NCBI GenBank assembly: GCA_042095835.1
Contig: JBELML010000017.1
Span: 1 to 64,000, forward strand
Origin: DATFKA01 sp042095835
Lineage (GTDB): Bacteria > Bacteroidota > Bacteroidia > Chitinophagales > Saprospiraceae
DNA: 64,000 bases
Reading direction: 5' to 3'
Each line of letters starts with the position of its first letter. Position 1 is the stretch's first letter. The translations under genes were made by a program, and so were the position numbers. The notes under the pieces were generated by a model. It was given only the letters and a program-made list of their open reading frames with translations. It searched no databases and was not told the origin of the DNA. Positions 26,001 to 34,181 of this stretch are shown here, in pieces.

Positions 26001-26508
26001 CTGTAGTCTCCCATCTATCTGGCAAGTGCTTTGTAGAGATATGAGTCTTATCAATCCTATCAATTCCCGCTCCAAACACATTGGGATCATTTGGATGGCT
26101 ACTAAAATAAGCGCCTACCAGTCGCCCATACCATGGCCAATCATACTCTGTATCAGCTGCAGCGTGTATACCTACGAAGCCTCCACCTGCTTGGATAAAG
26201 CGGTTGAATTCTAGTTGCTGTGCTTCGTTGAGGATATTTCCAGTGGTGTTTAGAAAAATAACGACATTGTAATCCTTGAGGATGTCTTCCTGGAACATTT
26301 CAGCATTTTCGGTAGTATCTACTCGAAAACCGTGCTTTTTGCCCAGTTCCATGATCGCTATTTGACCAGCTTCAATTGATTCGTGACGGAATTGCTCGGT
26401 TTTAGAAAAAACAAGGACGGAAACAAAACGCTCCTTGGCAAAGAAAAAGCGATAAGCCAAGAAAGCTACTACGGCAAAGATACCTAAGCCGATCAAAACT
26501 CTTTTCAT
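23098..26508 (-). CDS. ThuA / PQQ-type sugar dehydrogenase / PKD / cytochrome c fusion
   Basis: I choose the ATG at 26508 (MKRVLIGLGIF, an N-terminal membrane anchor); the longer frame adds 19 unlikely residues. The 1136-residue protein contains a ThuA glutamine-amidotransferase-like domain (about 27-240, GGGFVGIHAAADTEYDW), a soluble glucose-dehydrogenase-like PQQ beta-propeller (about 264-690), a PKD domain (about 705-790), a cytochrome c domain with CATCH at about 867-871, and a C-terminal beta-sandwich like CBM6. Such fusions are frequent in Bacteroidota and Planctomycetes and probably oxidise sugars in the periplasm, passing electrons to the heme. The native substrate is unknown. Two palindromic operator-like sites lie 31-84 bases upstream. 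Confidence 0.88.
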   Translation of the reverse strand: MKRVLIGLGIFAVVAFLAYRFFFAKERFVSVLVFSKTEQFRHESIEAGQIAIMELGKKHGFRVDTTENAEMFQEDILKDYNVVIFLNTTGNILNEAQQLEFNRFIQAGGGFVGIHAAADTEYDWPWYGRLVGAYFSSHPNDPNVFGAGIDRIDKTHISTKHLPDRWETTDEWYNYKDIQSHINVLLNLDESTYEGGTNGENHPIAWYHEFDGGRSWYTGKGHTPETFSSPDFLKHLLGGINYAAGPAVRVNFNNANVAPEENRFEKIVLEAGLNEPMELEMLPDGKLIYIQRHGEIKIYDPEVEGTTEIQKLEVFSELEDGLLGLALDPDFENNRWIYLFHSDPTESEQHVSRFTMAENYRSLDMDSKKLLLKIATQRDECCHSAGSIEFGPNGNLFIATGDNTNPHASDGFSPSDEQPGRSPWDAQKSAANTNDLRGKVLRIKPEADGSYSIPEGNLFSNKEEGRPEIYVMGCRNPFRIAVDQRNGWLYWGDVGPDAGTDSLGRGPKGHDEVNQARQAGFFGWPYFIADNKPYNKYDFATQVSYDPHDQEKPINQSPNNTGAQNLPPAQPAYIYYPYGASDEFPLVGDGGRNAMAGPVFYKEDYPENDGRFPDYYDGKLFTYDWMRGWIMNVTMDENGDFVRMDRFLPSFKFSNPTDIIFGPNGDMYLLEYGTVWFSENPDARLVHLKYTAGNRKPLAQMAASKTVGAAPLEVAFTSESKDFDGDALSYAWYYGDSDKPQSTEENPTFTFDKAGKYEVTLVVADPSGEQSTSKTEILVGNELPEIKWDFVGNRSFYWDNQKLAYEVSVSDKEDGRLGSGISPNQVVVSIDHLERGYDANMSALGHKAMQEASGFALGKQLMDGSDCATCHQMDVASVGPNYLEIAKKYVGDAKAEVYLASKIINGGGGVWGETVMAAHPQLSQSEAQQMAKYILSLSSDAPLATMPAKGAYTFNQHQSGNTEGKYILTASYRDKGGDQIGPLTAREVVVLRYPKMLAAEYSEILKAQKFKVDPEMSQGMFKEEMELVIGMSDGVVTYNQIDFTGVEAIRFEIAKAGPFFSGGTMSIHLDDPDSEAVVELPIKTNLADFGMEEIETNLPGVKGVHDFYVKFKNDGEKPVTALISMYFSNTPLGDSM

Positions 26509-26538
26509 AATTATTTGGATGAATTTAGTATAGTTCTC

Positions 26539-26555
26539 TGTGTAAAATCTACACA
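26539..26555 (-). promoter_or_regulatory. Operator-like palindrome 1 (TGTGTA-N5-TACACA)
   Basis: Perfect 6-bp arms at 26539-26544 and 26550-26555 around a 5-base spacer, centred 39 bases before the start of the ThuA/PQQ gene. The inner 15 bases gtgtaaaatctacac are identical to 42068-42082, which lies in front of the sugar kinase gene. It is a likely binding site for the NUDIX-type regulator encoded divergently. Confidence 0.65.
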
Positions 26556-26575
26556 ATATAATCAAAGTTTAGCTT

Positions 26576-26592
26576 TGCGTAAAAAATACACA
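26576..26592 (-). promoter_or_regulatory. Operator-like palindrome 2 (TGCGTA-N5-TACACA)
   Basis: The same spacing as palindrome 1 with a single arm mismatch, its centre 37 bases further from the ThuA/PQQ start. The pair would support cooperative binding. Confidence 0.55.
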
Positions 26593-26725
26593 ATAAATTT
26601 TTATATTGTGTCCGACAATTTGACGAGATAAATCTCTTTATTGTTTACTAAAACCATAGATTATTCTTTCTAAGAGCCAGCCAAAATTAGTTGAAAAGCA
26701 CCTCCAGGAATTAGCAAAGGGCCTA

Positions 26726-27445
26726 ATGCCTCAATTATCCATTGATTGTGTCATCTTTAGCTATCATGAAGGGAAACTAAAGGTTTTAGTTTTGAAAATA
26801 CTTCACCATGAGCTGCGCTGCTTACCCAGTGGCTTCATTTTCAAAGATGAGGATATCGATCAAGCTGCTTTGAGAAACCTCAAGGAGCGGACAGGTCTGG
26901 AGGAGTTGTTCCTACAACAATTCCATACTTTTGGAAAAGCGAAAAGGTATTTTCCTGATCAGGTACAAAGCATTGTAGATAGTCTAGGTATCGGCCCCGA
27001 GCATGCTCAATGGTTTTTTCAGCGCTTCGTTACCGTTGGCTATTACTCCTTAGTGAGGCTGGAGGAAGTAGAACCCAAAGTTGACCTTTTTACAGATGGC
27101 TTTGATTGGGTAGATGTAGCGGCTTTACCACCTTTAATCATGGATCATCAAGAGATGATCTTGAAGGCTAAAACCTTTTTAAAAGGAGCCTTGCATACCC
27201 AACCAGTAGCGCTCCAATTGTTACCTCCATCCTTTACCCTACCGGAACTGCAAAGGCTTTATGAAATCATTTTAGATCGAAGCATTGATCGCCGAAATTT
27301 TCGCAAAAAAATATTGGCTACCAAAACCCTTATTCCGCTGGATCAACAACGGAAAACAGCTGGTCATCGGGCTCCCAATCTTTATCAGTTTGACAAAGAA
27401 GTCTATTTGAATTCTTTAGGTGAAAAATCAAAACTTGGTTTTTAA
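26726..27445 (+). CDS. NUDIX-domain transcriptional regulator (NrtR/AraR-like)
   Basis: A 239-residue protein. Residues about 5-140 form a NUDIX fold, but the catalytic box GX5EX7REUXEEXGU is degraded to GFIFKDEDIDQAALRNLKERTGLEE, as in regulators that bind rather than hydrolyse nucleotides or sugars. Residues about 160-235 form a winged helix (TLPELQRLYEIILDRSIDRRNFRKKILATKTLIPL). This architecture is that of NrtR and of Bacteroidota AraR-type sugar regulators. It diverges from the ThuA/PQQ gene, and two palindromes in the shared upstream region are probable operators. The likely effector is a sugar or ADP-ribose-like compound; that is inference. Confidence 0.88.
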   Translation: MPQLSIDCVIFSYHEGKLKVLVLKILHHELRCLPSGFIFKDEDIDQAALRNLKERTGLEELFLQQFHTFGKAKRYFPDQVQSIVDSLGIGPEHAQWFFQRFVTVGYYSLVRLEEVEPKVDLFTDGFDWVDVAALPPLIMDHQEMILKAKTFLKGALHTQPVALQLLPPSFTLPELQRLYEIILDRSIDRRNFRKKILATKTLIPLDQQRKTAGHRAPNLYQFDKEVYLNSLGEKSKLGF

Positions 27446-27469
27446 TCCACTGTAGTTTAGGTTAATGAT

Positions 27470-27722
27470 TTGGGCAAACGCACTAAAAAATCACCCTGCA
27501 ATTTTTTATCATTCCTAGTAAAACTCCAATTCAAAACCGCTCTAGCATCTTCATTTTTGTCATTCGATACAAAAACGAAGCAAAAAAATCTTGCCTAGCC
27601 AAACTCGTTCCACTCGAACAGTGCCTAGGCGGCATCCCGCACTTCGCTTATCACCTTTTTTACACTTAATTTCGAGTAATAAGCATTTCTTTTTAAGTTT
27701 TTATTTTAACGCGGTTGCACTA
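27470..27722 (+). mobile_element. MITE-like element, copy B, about 253 bp
   Basis: It aligns over its full length with the reverse complement of 42161-42409 and partly with copy A. The left end gggcaaacgcactaaaa (27472) and the right end ttttaacgcggttgcac (to 27720) are imperfect inverted repeats. A 9-base direct repeat, gttaatgat, stands immediately outside both ends (27461-27469 and 27723-27731), the signature of a target-site duplication. There is no coding capacity. Confidence 0.72.
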
Positions 27723-27913
27723 GTTAATGATAGGAATTCTCCCAATAGATAGATATTTATTTACCATTAAGGAAAATCTTAAAATCAACCCTATTAGCTT
27801 AGTGGTGCTTAATGCCCTTAATATCTTAGTGGTGAAAAATCATCATCATAAGGTTCTTGGTGGTAAAAAATATTTAGAGTGAATTGCTGAGTAAATGAAT
27901 GTTTAGGTTATAG
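27723..27913. other. Intergenic gap between two mobile-like elements
   Basis: AT-rich; contains near-repeats of agcttagtggtgcttaatgc and atatcttagtggtgaaaaat (27800-27840) but no gene, terminator or operator that I can support. Confidence 0.3.
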
Positions 27914-28078
27914 TAGAGTTTATGTAAATCAATTTCGTATGAGCCTAAAAAATCTTTTTGCACAGCTCTGCGGCACATGCTCGCCATAATAGCTATGGCT
28001 ATTAGGCTCCGCCTGTTTCTTGATCTGTTCAAAAATCTTAATTGATTCTCTATACAAAACTAACTTACATAAACTCTA
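27914..28078. repeat. Palindromic foldback element, 165 bp, 14-bp perfect terminal inverted repeats
   Basis: The end arms tagagtttatgtaa (27914-27927) and ttacataaactcta (28065-28078) are exact inverse complements, and similarity continues inward with mismatches. The centre of the element (about 27996) coincides with a second palindrome, aatagctatggctatt. It lies 6 bases past the stop of the T9SS protein gene and so would be transcribed as a long 3' hairpin. No target duplication is seen. Confidence 0.6.
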
Positions 28079-28084
28079 GTGTAT

Positions 28085-30382
28085 TTAATCAAAAAGGATA
28101 ATTTTTTCCAGCCAACGCTTTCCAGCATTCTCATCTATCACACTCAATAAATATATTCCCGGAGGTAATCCATTAAGTTGGATTTGAAGTCGATCTTCCT
28201 TGGCTATGAACTCCTTCTGCATAGATTTATCAATAGACTGAATAAGGATACGATAATCTTTAATGGGGCCTACTATAGTGAGATCATTTTGCGTTGGGTT
28301 TGGAAAAATAGATAAGCCTAAAGAACTAGCAGCCAAGTTTTGAGTGGACACTACCTCTCCTATATTCACCACAATTTCTTCTATGGCTAAACCACCGTTT
28401 CCATCTAGCGCGTATACATATATGGTGCCATTACCCAATTGGTCGGCCGATAAGATCAAGGCCTGATTTTCAATCCTAGTTTCTATTAAATTGGGATGCT
28501 CACTTGCCGTAAAATAGTACAATTGGTCACCTTCAGGATCTTCAAAGACCTCAGATAGGTCAATAGAATAGTTATTAAAGGTGGTCAACATAGAAATATT
28601 TTCTATAGAATCTTTTACAAATGGAGATTCATTCTCCAAAGACCGCTTTGGCCGCCAATAATAATCTCCAGCATAGGCAAAACCTAAAGGATGAATACCA
28701 CATTCGTCTTCTACGAGAATAAGATCAAAGACCTCAGTAGGTGTAGGACTATCTGCGGTGAGCTTAAACAGCTCTGCATCGGTATCTGGAAGTAGGGGCC
28801 ACTGACTAGCTTGCTCATTTTCCCAGATAAAACGCCCCTCTTCTTTTCTAATCAATCCGCTATGCAAAGGTAATTTGGTTGGAAATCGCTGATAGGATCC
28901 AAGCGCAATTTCAATAGGGAATTGCCCTCTGAGTAAATTGAATCGTTTCTTATACAGTTCTCCTTGATACTTTAGTGCCAACACTCCAGGACTATAACTT
29001 CCATCAATCGATCGGTAAAGTTCCAGGAAAAAATCTTGTCCAGGATAAGGAGAATCTGTAGTGGTGAGCAACTTTCCAGATTTTATATCAGGCAAAACTT
29101 GCCATTGAACATTGGCTTTATTTTTCCAATAATACTGACTCCCTTGCTTAATGATCTCCCCTTCGTGCCAAGGATTTTGGATATTATCAAGCGAGTAAGG
29201 GCCTAATAATTCCTCAATAGATAAGTTCTCGAATTGCCTCTGCTGGGCCTCCTCCACTCTCGTGATTAATTTAGTTTCGAGCGGCACGCAGTCTACCTGT
29301 AATCTTTTATGAAGGGTTTCTGCATAATAATCCGGCTCAAAAGTTCCTTCAAAGTCCGCGGGCCAAAAATTACGGTTAAACCAATCGTGGCCATTTACTT
29401 CGAGTTTCAATTCTGGATAAGCTCTATATAGATGATGGTAGAATTCGTGCTGAAACCACTGTGGAAGATATATTCTACGCTCAATATCACTATACTTGCC
29501 AGCCCCTAAATGTGGTGGCTTGCGAACGATCCAAAGATCATCAATGATAAAAGCTGGCCCACCTTTTTCATCCAAACCCATCCCTCCTGTAATAAAAGCC
29601 TCATCATCAAATACCGGTGCATCTGGCACATGAGAAGGATATAAAATCCACCACCAATCCGTATTCTGCTTAACCTCCTCGCTTAAGTTTTCCCAAACGG
29701 GAGCAATACTGCCCGAAGCTACATAGGGCTTACGTGAAGAAACACTAACGGGCATGCAAAGATCGGGTAATTCGACAATTTCAATATTGATTTCCAAGCG
29801 TCCATCAGTAATTGCAGTGACGTAGGTAGAAAAGAATTCAAAAGATTGCCTTACAATCCGATAATCATCCTCTGCTAAAGCCGGATCAATAGCATTATTG
29901 ACAATGGCTCCTGAGCCACTCAATAATTCTGCTTGAGTGCTTGGCTGTCTCCCTTCTGAGCAACCCACCAGGACGATTTTCATGTTGGCCTGCTTCACTT
30001 CTTGTACTACAGAATTGTTGAGTTGAAAGTCAGCAATATCTTCTATCATTCTTAATCCATAATAGGCATGTGGAGTGCCCAAGTTGGAGCCATTGGGGGC
30101 ATTATTTACGTTCCACCAAACCGGATCACCCTTTGGATAGGTATTAAAAATGCTGGACACTAGTCTTTTTGCCTCACTATAATCTCCACTTTTTAATGCC
30201 TCTTCTGCTTGAATGAAGGTAGTTGTCGCTGTTATAGAGTGTTGACTAAATTGGTTCCTACCGCCATAGCACTCATAAAAAGCGTCCAAGCTGGTGGCCT
30301 CACAATTGAGGTCTTGAGCGCTCAAATTAAAGAACAAGCAAGGCAAAAAAAATAAAAAGATCGATAAATAATTGGGGTTCAT
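28085..30382 (-). CDS. T9SS-secreted putative zinc metalloprotease with tandem beta domains
   Basis: A 765-residue protein: signal peptide (about 1-22, ending LSAQ), a large N-domain with an HEFYH zinc-binding motif at residues 312-316 (HExxH class) and a later His/Asp in NGHDW. Two tandem repeats of about 65 residues follow (about 420-490 and 520-590), each with a W-N-x-A-x-x-QW core, LLPD/VLPD and DSPxP. Then comes a cadherin-like segment (about 600-680) and a type IX sorting domain (about 690-765, LSIFPNPTQNDLTI ending KIILFD). It is secreted to the cell surface. I do not recognise a named protease family, and the third zinc ligand is unclear, so catalysis is inferred. Confidence 0.7.
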   Translation of the reverse strand: MNPNYLSIFLFFLPCLFFNLSAQDLNCEATSLDAFYECYGGRNQFSQHSITATTTFIQAEEALKSGDYSEAKRLVSSIFNTYPKGDPVWWNVNNAPNGSNLGTPHAYYGLRMIEDIADFQLNNSVVQEVKQANMKIVLVGCSEGRQPSTQAELLSGSGAIVNNAIDPALAEDDYRIVRQSFEFFSTYVTAITDGRLEINIEIVELPDLCMPVSVSSRKPYVASGSIAPVWENLSEEVKQNTDWWWILYPSHVPDAPVFDDEAFITGGMGLDEKGGPAFIIDDLWIVRKPPHLGAGKYSDIERRIYLPQWFQHEFYHHLYRAYPELKLEVNGHDWFNRNFWPADFEGTFEPDYYAETLHKRLQVDCVPLETKLITRVEEAQQRQFENLSIEELLGPYSLDNIQNPWHEGEIIKQGSQYYWKNKANVQWQVLPDIKSGKLLTTTDSPYPGQDFFLELYRSIDGSYSPGVLALKYQGELYKKRFNLLRGQFPIEIALGSYQRFPTKLPLHSGLIRKEEGRFIWENEQASQWPLLPDTDAELFKLTADSPTPTEVFDLILVEDECGIHPLGFAYAGDYYWRPKRSLENESPFVKDSIENISMLTTFNNYSIDLSEVFEDPEGDQLYYFTASEHPNLIETRIENQALILSADQLGNGTIYVYALDGNGGLAIEEIVVNIGEVVSTQNLAASSLGLSIFPNPTQNDLTIVGPIKDYRILIQSIDKSMQKEFIAKEDRLQIQLNGLPPGIYLLSVIDENAGKRWLEKIILFD

Positions 30383-30435
30383 TTGTTTGATTTTTTCCTA
30401 AAAATAAGACTAATTACTATAAAAGTTAAACAAGG

Positions 30436-32691
30436 TCAGAGATTCAACCAATAAGTCACCTTAGCTACAATAGCTCGATTGCGCACACTGAATTGGCTAA
30501 ATGGGTCTGTCAAATAATTATCCGTATAAACGATAAAGAGATCGGAAACAGGTGCATATCGCCATTGAAAGCGGGTATTAATGTTCAAATTATCGAATTG
30601 GCTGTTGTATTGAAAAAAGGTACTGAGAAAGAGCTTCTTACTAAATGTTAGATCCAGCCTAGGACCTACAAGCCAGATATTAGCATCTTCAAAAGGCTCG
30701 TCAAAGCTGAGGTAGTTGTAGTTATAATCAATAGAAATAGAACCATAAGGCTGAAAGCGATAGGCAAAACTTCCTTCCACACCTGCTCTAAATCCTCCAA
30801 AAAGGGAGCCAATTACGGGCTGTATCCCGAAGGTAAAATCTTTCCGAGGATCGGATTGATACCCAAATCCAATCGTACCAAAAGTATAATTGCTACCTGC
30901 TGCTAAAAAGGCAGTAGAATCTTCTTGTACTCTAGTAGGGTCGAAATCTTCTAACAAGGTAATATTATTGATATCGGCACTAAAACCAGTACTCGAAAAG
31001 TCTCTAAATTGAAATCGCCATTCTACTTCAGCTTGTTTTTCAGCTACTTCCCAGGCACTTAGCACATCTTTTCCATTGGGAGCCCTGCCTACATTGAAGA
31101 TCAATCGAGTATCGACATTGACACTATGTTCGTTCAAAATGCCCTTGTTTGGAAACCAGAAAAGTTCAAACTCAGGGCTTACCAAGGCATAGTCTTTTCT
31201 AGGTACAAAACCTACCTCTGCATCAAACCCTTGTCCTACAAAAAGGTGAGCATATTCAAAGCGATAGCGCCTTTGTAAATACTCCAATTGTAGTGCTTGA
31301 GAAAACTTATGATCTTCTTCTTTTGGAGAAAATACTTGGTGGTGGAAAAATTTTCCCGACCAGCGGTTGTCCTTAGATGCCAAGCGATACTCTAGCCCCA
31401 TTACCCGATTATAGTCATTGAAATCACCCGTACTTTCACCAGGATTGACGGCTTGTTTATTAACCATTAAAAGCGCAATATTAGAGCGATCAAACACCTG
31501 ATGTTCTAGCGCAGCGACGGAGTAATTAAAAGCAGGCTGCCCCTCTCCTTCTTGTTTGCGCGTTTGCATATTCAAGAGTCCGATTCTGAAGTCATCATTC
31601 AATTTACCACTCAAACGAGCGCCATAGGAAATAGGGATGGGAGAACCATTATCATCCAAACCAATCCTACGTGTAAAAAAGGGATTCACTCTCGTCAACC
31701 CAAAACCGCTAAATAGATCAGAATTCTCTAGAAAAAATTGTCTGCGTTCTGGAAACAGGACAGCGAATCGGGTCAAGTTGGTTACCTGTTGATCTACCTC
31801 TACTTGTGAAAAGTCAGGATTAGCCGTCAGGTCTAGGTTCAATCCTGAAGAGATAGCCACCTTGGCGTCTCCACCAACTGCAAAACCCGATTCCCCTCGG
31901 CTAGCAGTCTCATCTTCAAAATCGCGAAAGTAATCAGTAGAAATATATGGAATAACAGAAAGGTTGGTGCCTGCCTTTTCTAAAGGGCGCTCCCATTGCA
32001 TTCTGCCCATATAGGCCATATTGATCGGAAACAGGTTGCGGGGTACCTGCGCAAAACTCGATATTTCATTGATTTGAGTATCGTTTCTATAGCAATTAAA
32101 ATACCACTCATCTTCTCCGGAGTTAAAGCGTAATGCCTTAAAAGGAATGGCCAATTCAGCCGTCCAATAATCGTCATAACGTTTAGCATCTCCTTTCCAT
32201 TTATTATCCCAGGACATGGCAAAATCCCCAGGGCCTCTACCTGAATTAAAAAGCAAGGCTTCTCTTAGGACACCATAAGGGTTGATCCCAAAAATAAAGG
32301 CATTGGTTTTGTCTTTGAAGGTGTCAAAGAATATGGTGAAGTTGTCGCTCCCGACAAAACTATAATCTCTACGCAAAGAAGGGACTACAAACTTATTGCC
32401 ATTAGTATAACATTTGATACCTATGTAGAGCGTGGTCTTGTCATATGCCATATACAGCTCCGTAGGGCCTTCAGCGCGCAAAGAATCGGTTGGAAAAAAC
32501 TGCCAGAATTGTTCCGCGCCACTAGCTGTATTCCAGATATCTTCCTCTAAGACGCCATCTATTTTGATGGGATCGCTAGTAAACTTAACCTTTACATCTC
32601 CGCCTCTTACCGGACGAGTGTCTTCCTTGCTTTGAGTAAATACCAAAAAGGGAAGTAAAGATAAAAGTGTGCTGATTATCAGTTTTTTCAT
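30436..32691 (-). CDS. CBM9-like / DUF5916 outer membrane barrel protein
   Basis: A 751-residue protein: signal peptide (about 1-19, ending VFTQ), a CBM9-like beta-sandwich (about 40-225, PIKIDGVLEEDIWNTA and LYIGIKCYTN) and a long C-terminal beta-barrel (about 240-751, DUF5916). The final residues FSVRNRAIVAKVTYWLNL have the aromatic end typical of outer membrane barrels. The fusion is very common in Bacteroidota next to hydrolases, but its job is unknown; carbohydrate-linked sensing or transport is a guess. The gene runs in the same direction as the T9SS protein gene, 53 bases ahead of it, so they may form one transcript. Confidence 0.85.
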   Translation of the reverse strand: MKKLIISTLLSLLPFLVFTQSKEDTRPVRGGDVKVKFTSDPIKIDGVLEEDIWNTASGAEQFWQFFPTDSLRAEGPTELYMAYDKTTLYIGIKCYTNGNKFVVPSLRRDYSFVGSDNFTIFFDTFKDKTNAFIFGINPYGVLREALLFNSGRGPGDFAMSWDNKWKGDAKRYDDYWTAELAIPFKALRFNSGEDEWYFNCYRNDTQINEISSFAQVPRNLFPINMAYMGRMQWERPLEKAGTNLSVIPYISTDYFRDFEDETASRGESGFAVGGDAKVAISSGLNLDLTANPDFSQVEVDQQVTNLTRFAVLFPERRQFFLENSDLFSGFGLTRVNPFFTRRIGLDDNGSPIPISYGARLSGKLNDDFRIGLLNMQTRKQEGEGQPAFNYSVAALEHQVFDRSNIALLMVNKQAVNPGESTGDFNDYNRVMGLEYRLASKDNRWSGKFFHHQVFSPKEEDHKFSQALQLEYLQRRYRFEYAHLFVGQGFDAEVGFVPRKDYALVSPEFELFWFPNKGILNEHSVNVDTRLIFNVGRAPNGKDVLSAWEVAEKQAEVEWRFQFRDFSSTGFSADINNITLLEDFDPTRVQEDSTAFLAAGSNYTFGTIGFGYQSDPRKDFTFGIQPVIGSLFGGFRAGVEGSFAYRFQPYGSISIDYNYNYLSFDEPFEDANIWLVGPRLDLTFSKKLFLSTFFQYNSQFDNLNINTRFQWRYAPVSDLFIVYTDNYLTDPFSQFSVRNRAIVAKVTYWLNL

Positions 32692-32777
32692 TTAGCCAGT
32701 TTTTCATTCGATGGCCAAAGGTAAACTTTCAGCAGAATCTTTTTTAACTGCGAGCTTTAGAGATAGACGAGTGTATG

Positions 32778-33890
32778 CTAATCTGTGTTAGAGAACCATT
32801 CTTGGATTACTTTTAGACCTTCTTCTTTAGGAGAAAAGTCTATAGGTGAGGTATCTTTATGTTCTCGCCGTCGTCTGCGTTGAGCATAGCGCTCGGGGTA
32901 ATATTGTCGTCTGCTCCATTTCCAGAAAAATACACCACCTACCCATTTTTCCTTCCAAAAGGTTTGAAAAAAAGCCTCATAACACTTTGCTTGAGTTTGG
33001 CGAGAGATATCATGCGTCTCATAATCCAAGCGATCTGGCCATACCCAGGGTTCTATAGCTGCATCGGCCATGCTCCGATATCCCAGCTCCGTGAATAAAA
33101 CAGGTTTGTTCCATTTCTTGGATTGCTTTTTTATTTTTTTATAATGAGGCTCCCAACCGGCCTTTAGGTCTTCCAGACTTGGATTTTCTTTATCACACAA
33201 GGGAAAATAAGCTTGTATACCGATATAATCCAAAGCATCCCAAAACTGAATTTCTTCATATTCTTTATAAAAATTGGCGGCGTAGGTGATTTTTCCAGAA
33301 TACACCTTTCTCACTTCTGCAATAAGATTTCTCCAGTCCTGCTCGCGGTGCTTTGCGGTCAAATAAAGTTCCGTACCAATGCAAAACATGGGGATTTCTA
33401 ATTCTTCTGCCAAAGCTGCGTTATGCAGAATATAGGCCCCATAATTCTCAAACCATTGCGTCCAATCTGCTTCTGATTTCATCTTGATATCGGAACGCCA
33501 ACCACCAGCATCCCTTCCTGGCCAAATGTGGGGTTTGAGCAAGGTCTGCACGCCTTCAGCCTTAGCCACCTTAACTACCAGAGATAGGCGCTGATCTCTT
33601 TCGCTAGTACCACCATTCCCTCTGCGTGAAAAATAGCGCAACTCAGGTTGATCGATAGAAGCTTGATAGGCAAACGGCGTATGCGCAATCCAATTCACCC
33701 CATAAGGTTCTATGGTTTTAATTTGCTGGGCTCCCAGGGAATCGAGTCCCTCCCAGGAGAATCCCTGTATTTTCTCCTCTTTTGTATCTGGGAAAGTAGA
33801 AGACAAAGTCACGGGGAACAAGGCCCCTAAACCAAGTAGTGCCAATCCAAGGATGGACCAATAGGCCTGCTGTTTATTCGGTATGCGCAT
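32778..33890 (-). CDS. Glycoside hydrolase, GH113-like TIM barrel
   Basis: A 370-residue protein with an N-terminal membrane anchor or signal (about 10-32). The (beta/alpha)8 barrel shows the two family carboxylates: acid/base Glu in CIGTELYL (about residue 173) and nucleophile Glu in LFTELGYRS (about residue 267), with LKPHIWPGRDAGGWR and GIQAYFPL on nearby strands. GH113 members are beta-mannanases; many Bacteroidota relatives of this length are uncharacterised and may act on other beta-glycans. It is in a run of same-strand genes after murQ (divergent). It could supply sugars for the neighbouring catabolism. Confidence 0.82.
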   Translation of the reverse strand: MRIPNKQQAYWSILGLALLGLGALFPVTLSSTFPDTKEEKIQGFSWEGLDSLGAQQIKTIEPYGVNWIAHTPFAYQASIDQPELRYFSRRGNGGTSERDQRLSLVVKVAKAEGVQTLLKPHIWPGRDAGGWRSDIKMKSEADWTQWFENYGAYILHNAALAEELEIPMFCIGTELYLTAKHREQDWRNLIAEVRKVYSGKITYAANFYKEYEEIQFWDALDYIGIQAYFPLCDKENPSLEDLKAGWEPHYKKIKKQSKKWNKPVLFTELGYRSMADAAIEPWVWPDRLDYETHDISRQTQAKCYEAFFQTFWKEKWVGGVFFWKWSRRQYYPERYAQRRRRREHKDTSPIDFSPKEEGLKVIQEWFSNTD

Positions 33891-34181
33891 TGAGCAAAAT
33901 TGTATTTAGGGAATTGGAAAACACGCTTAAATATACCTTACATATTTAATAAAAGTAAGTACCTCCTAGGGACAAATTCGCTCTAAACTAGAGTTTTTAA
34001 CATATTTCACTCCCCTTTGTGCGCTATATTGCGTGAATTTTGGCATTAGTTTAAGGAGGCTTCTTCTTTAGATTAAAAGCTCGACCGCCAAAATTTCGAT
34101 CAACTTAAAGTCTAGTGCTCTAAAAGTTGAGGAGTTGAAAAATTAGCTGTATTATTCGACAGATTTTGAATCCATCATTTT

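Noticed and set aside
27800..27860. Two near-repeats of cttagtggtg as a direct-repeat operator
   Set aside because: Short, AT-rich and not placed before a gene start.
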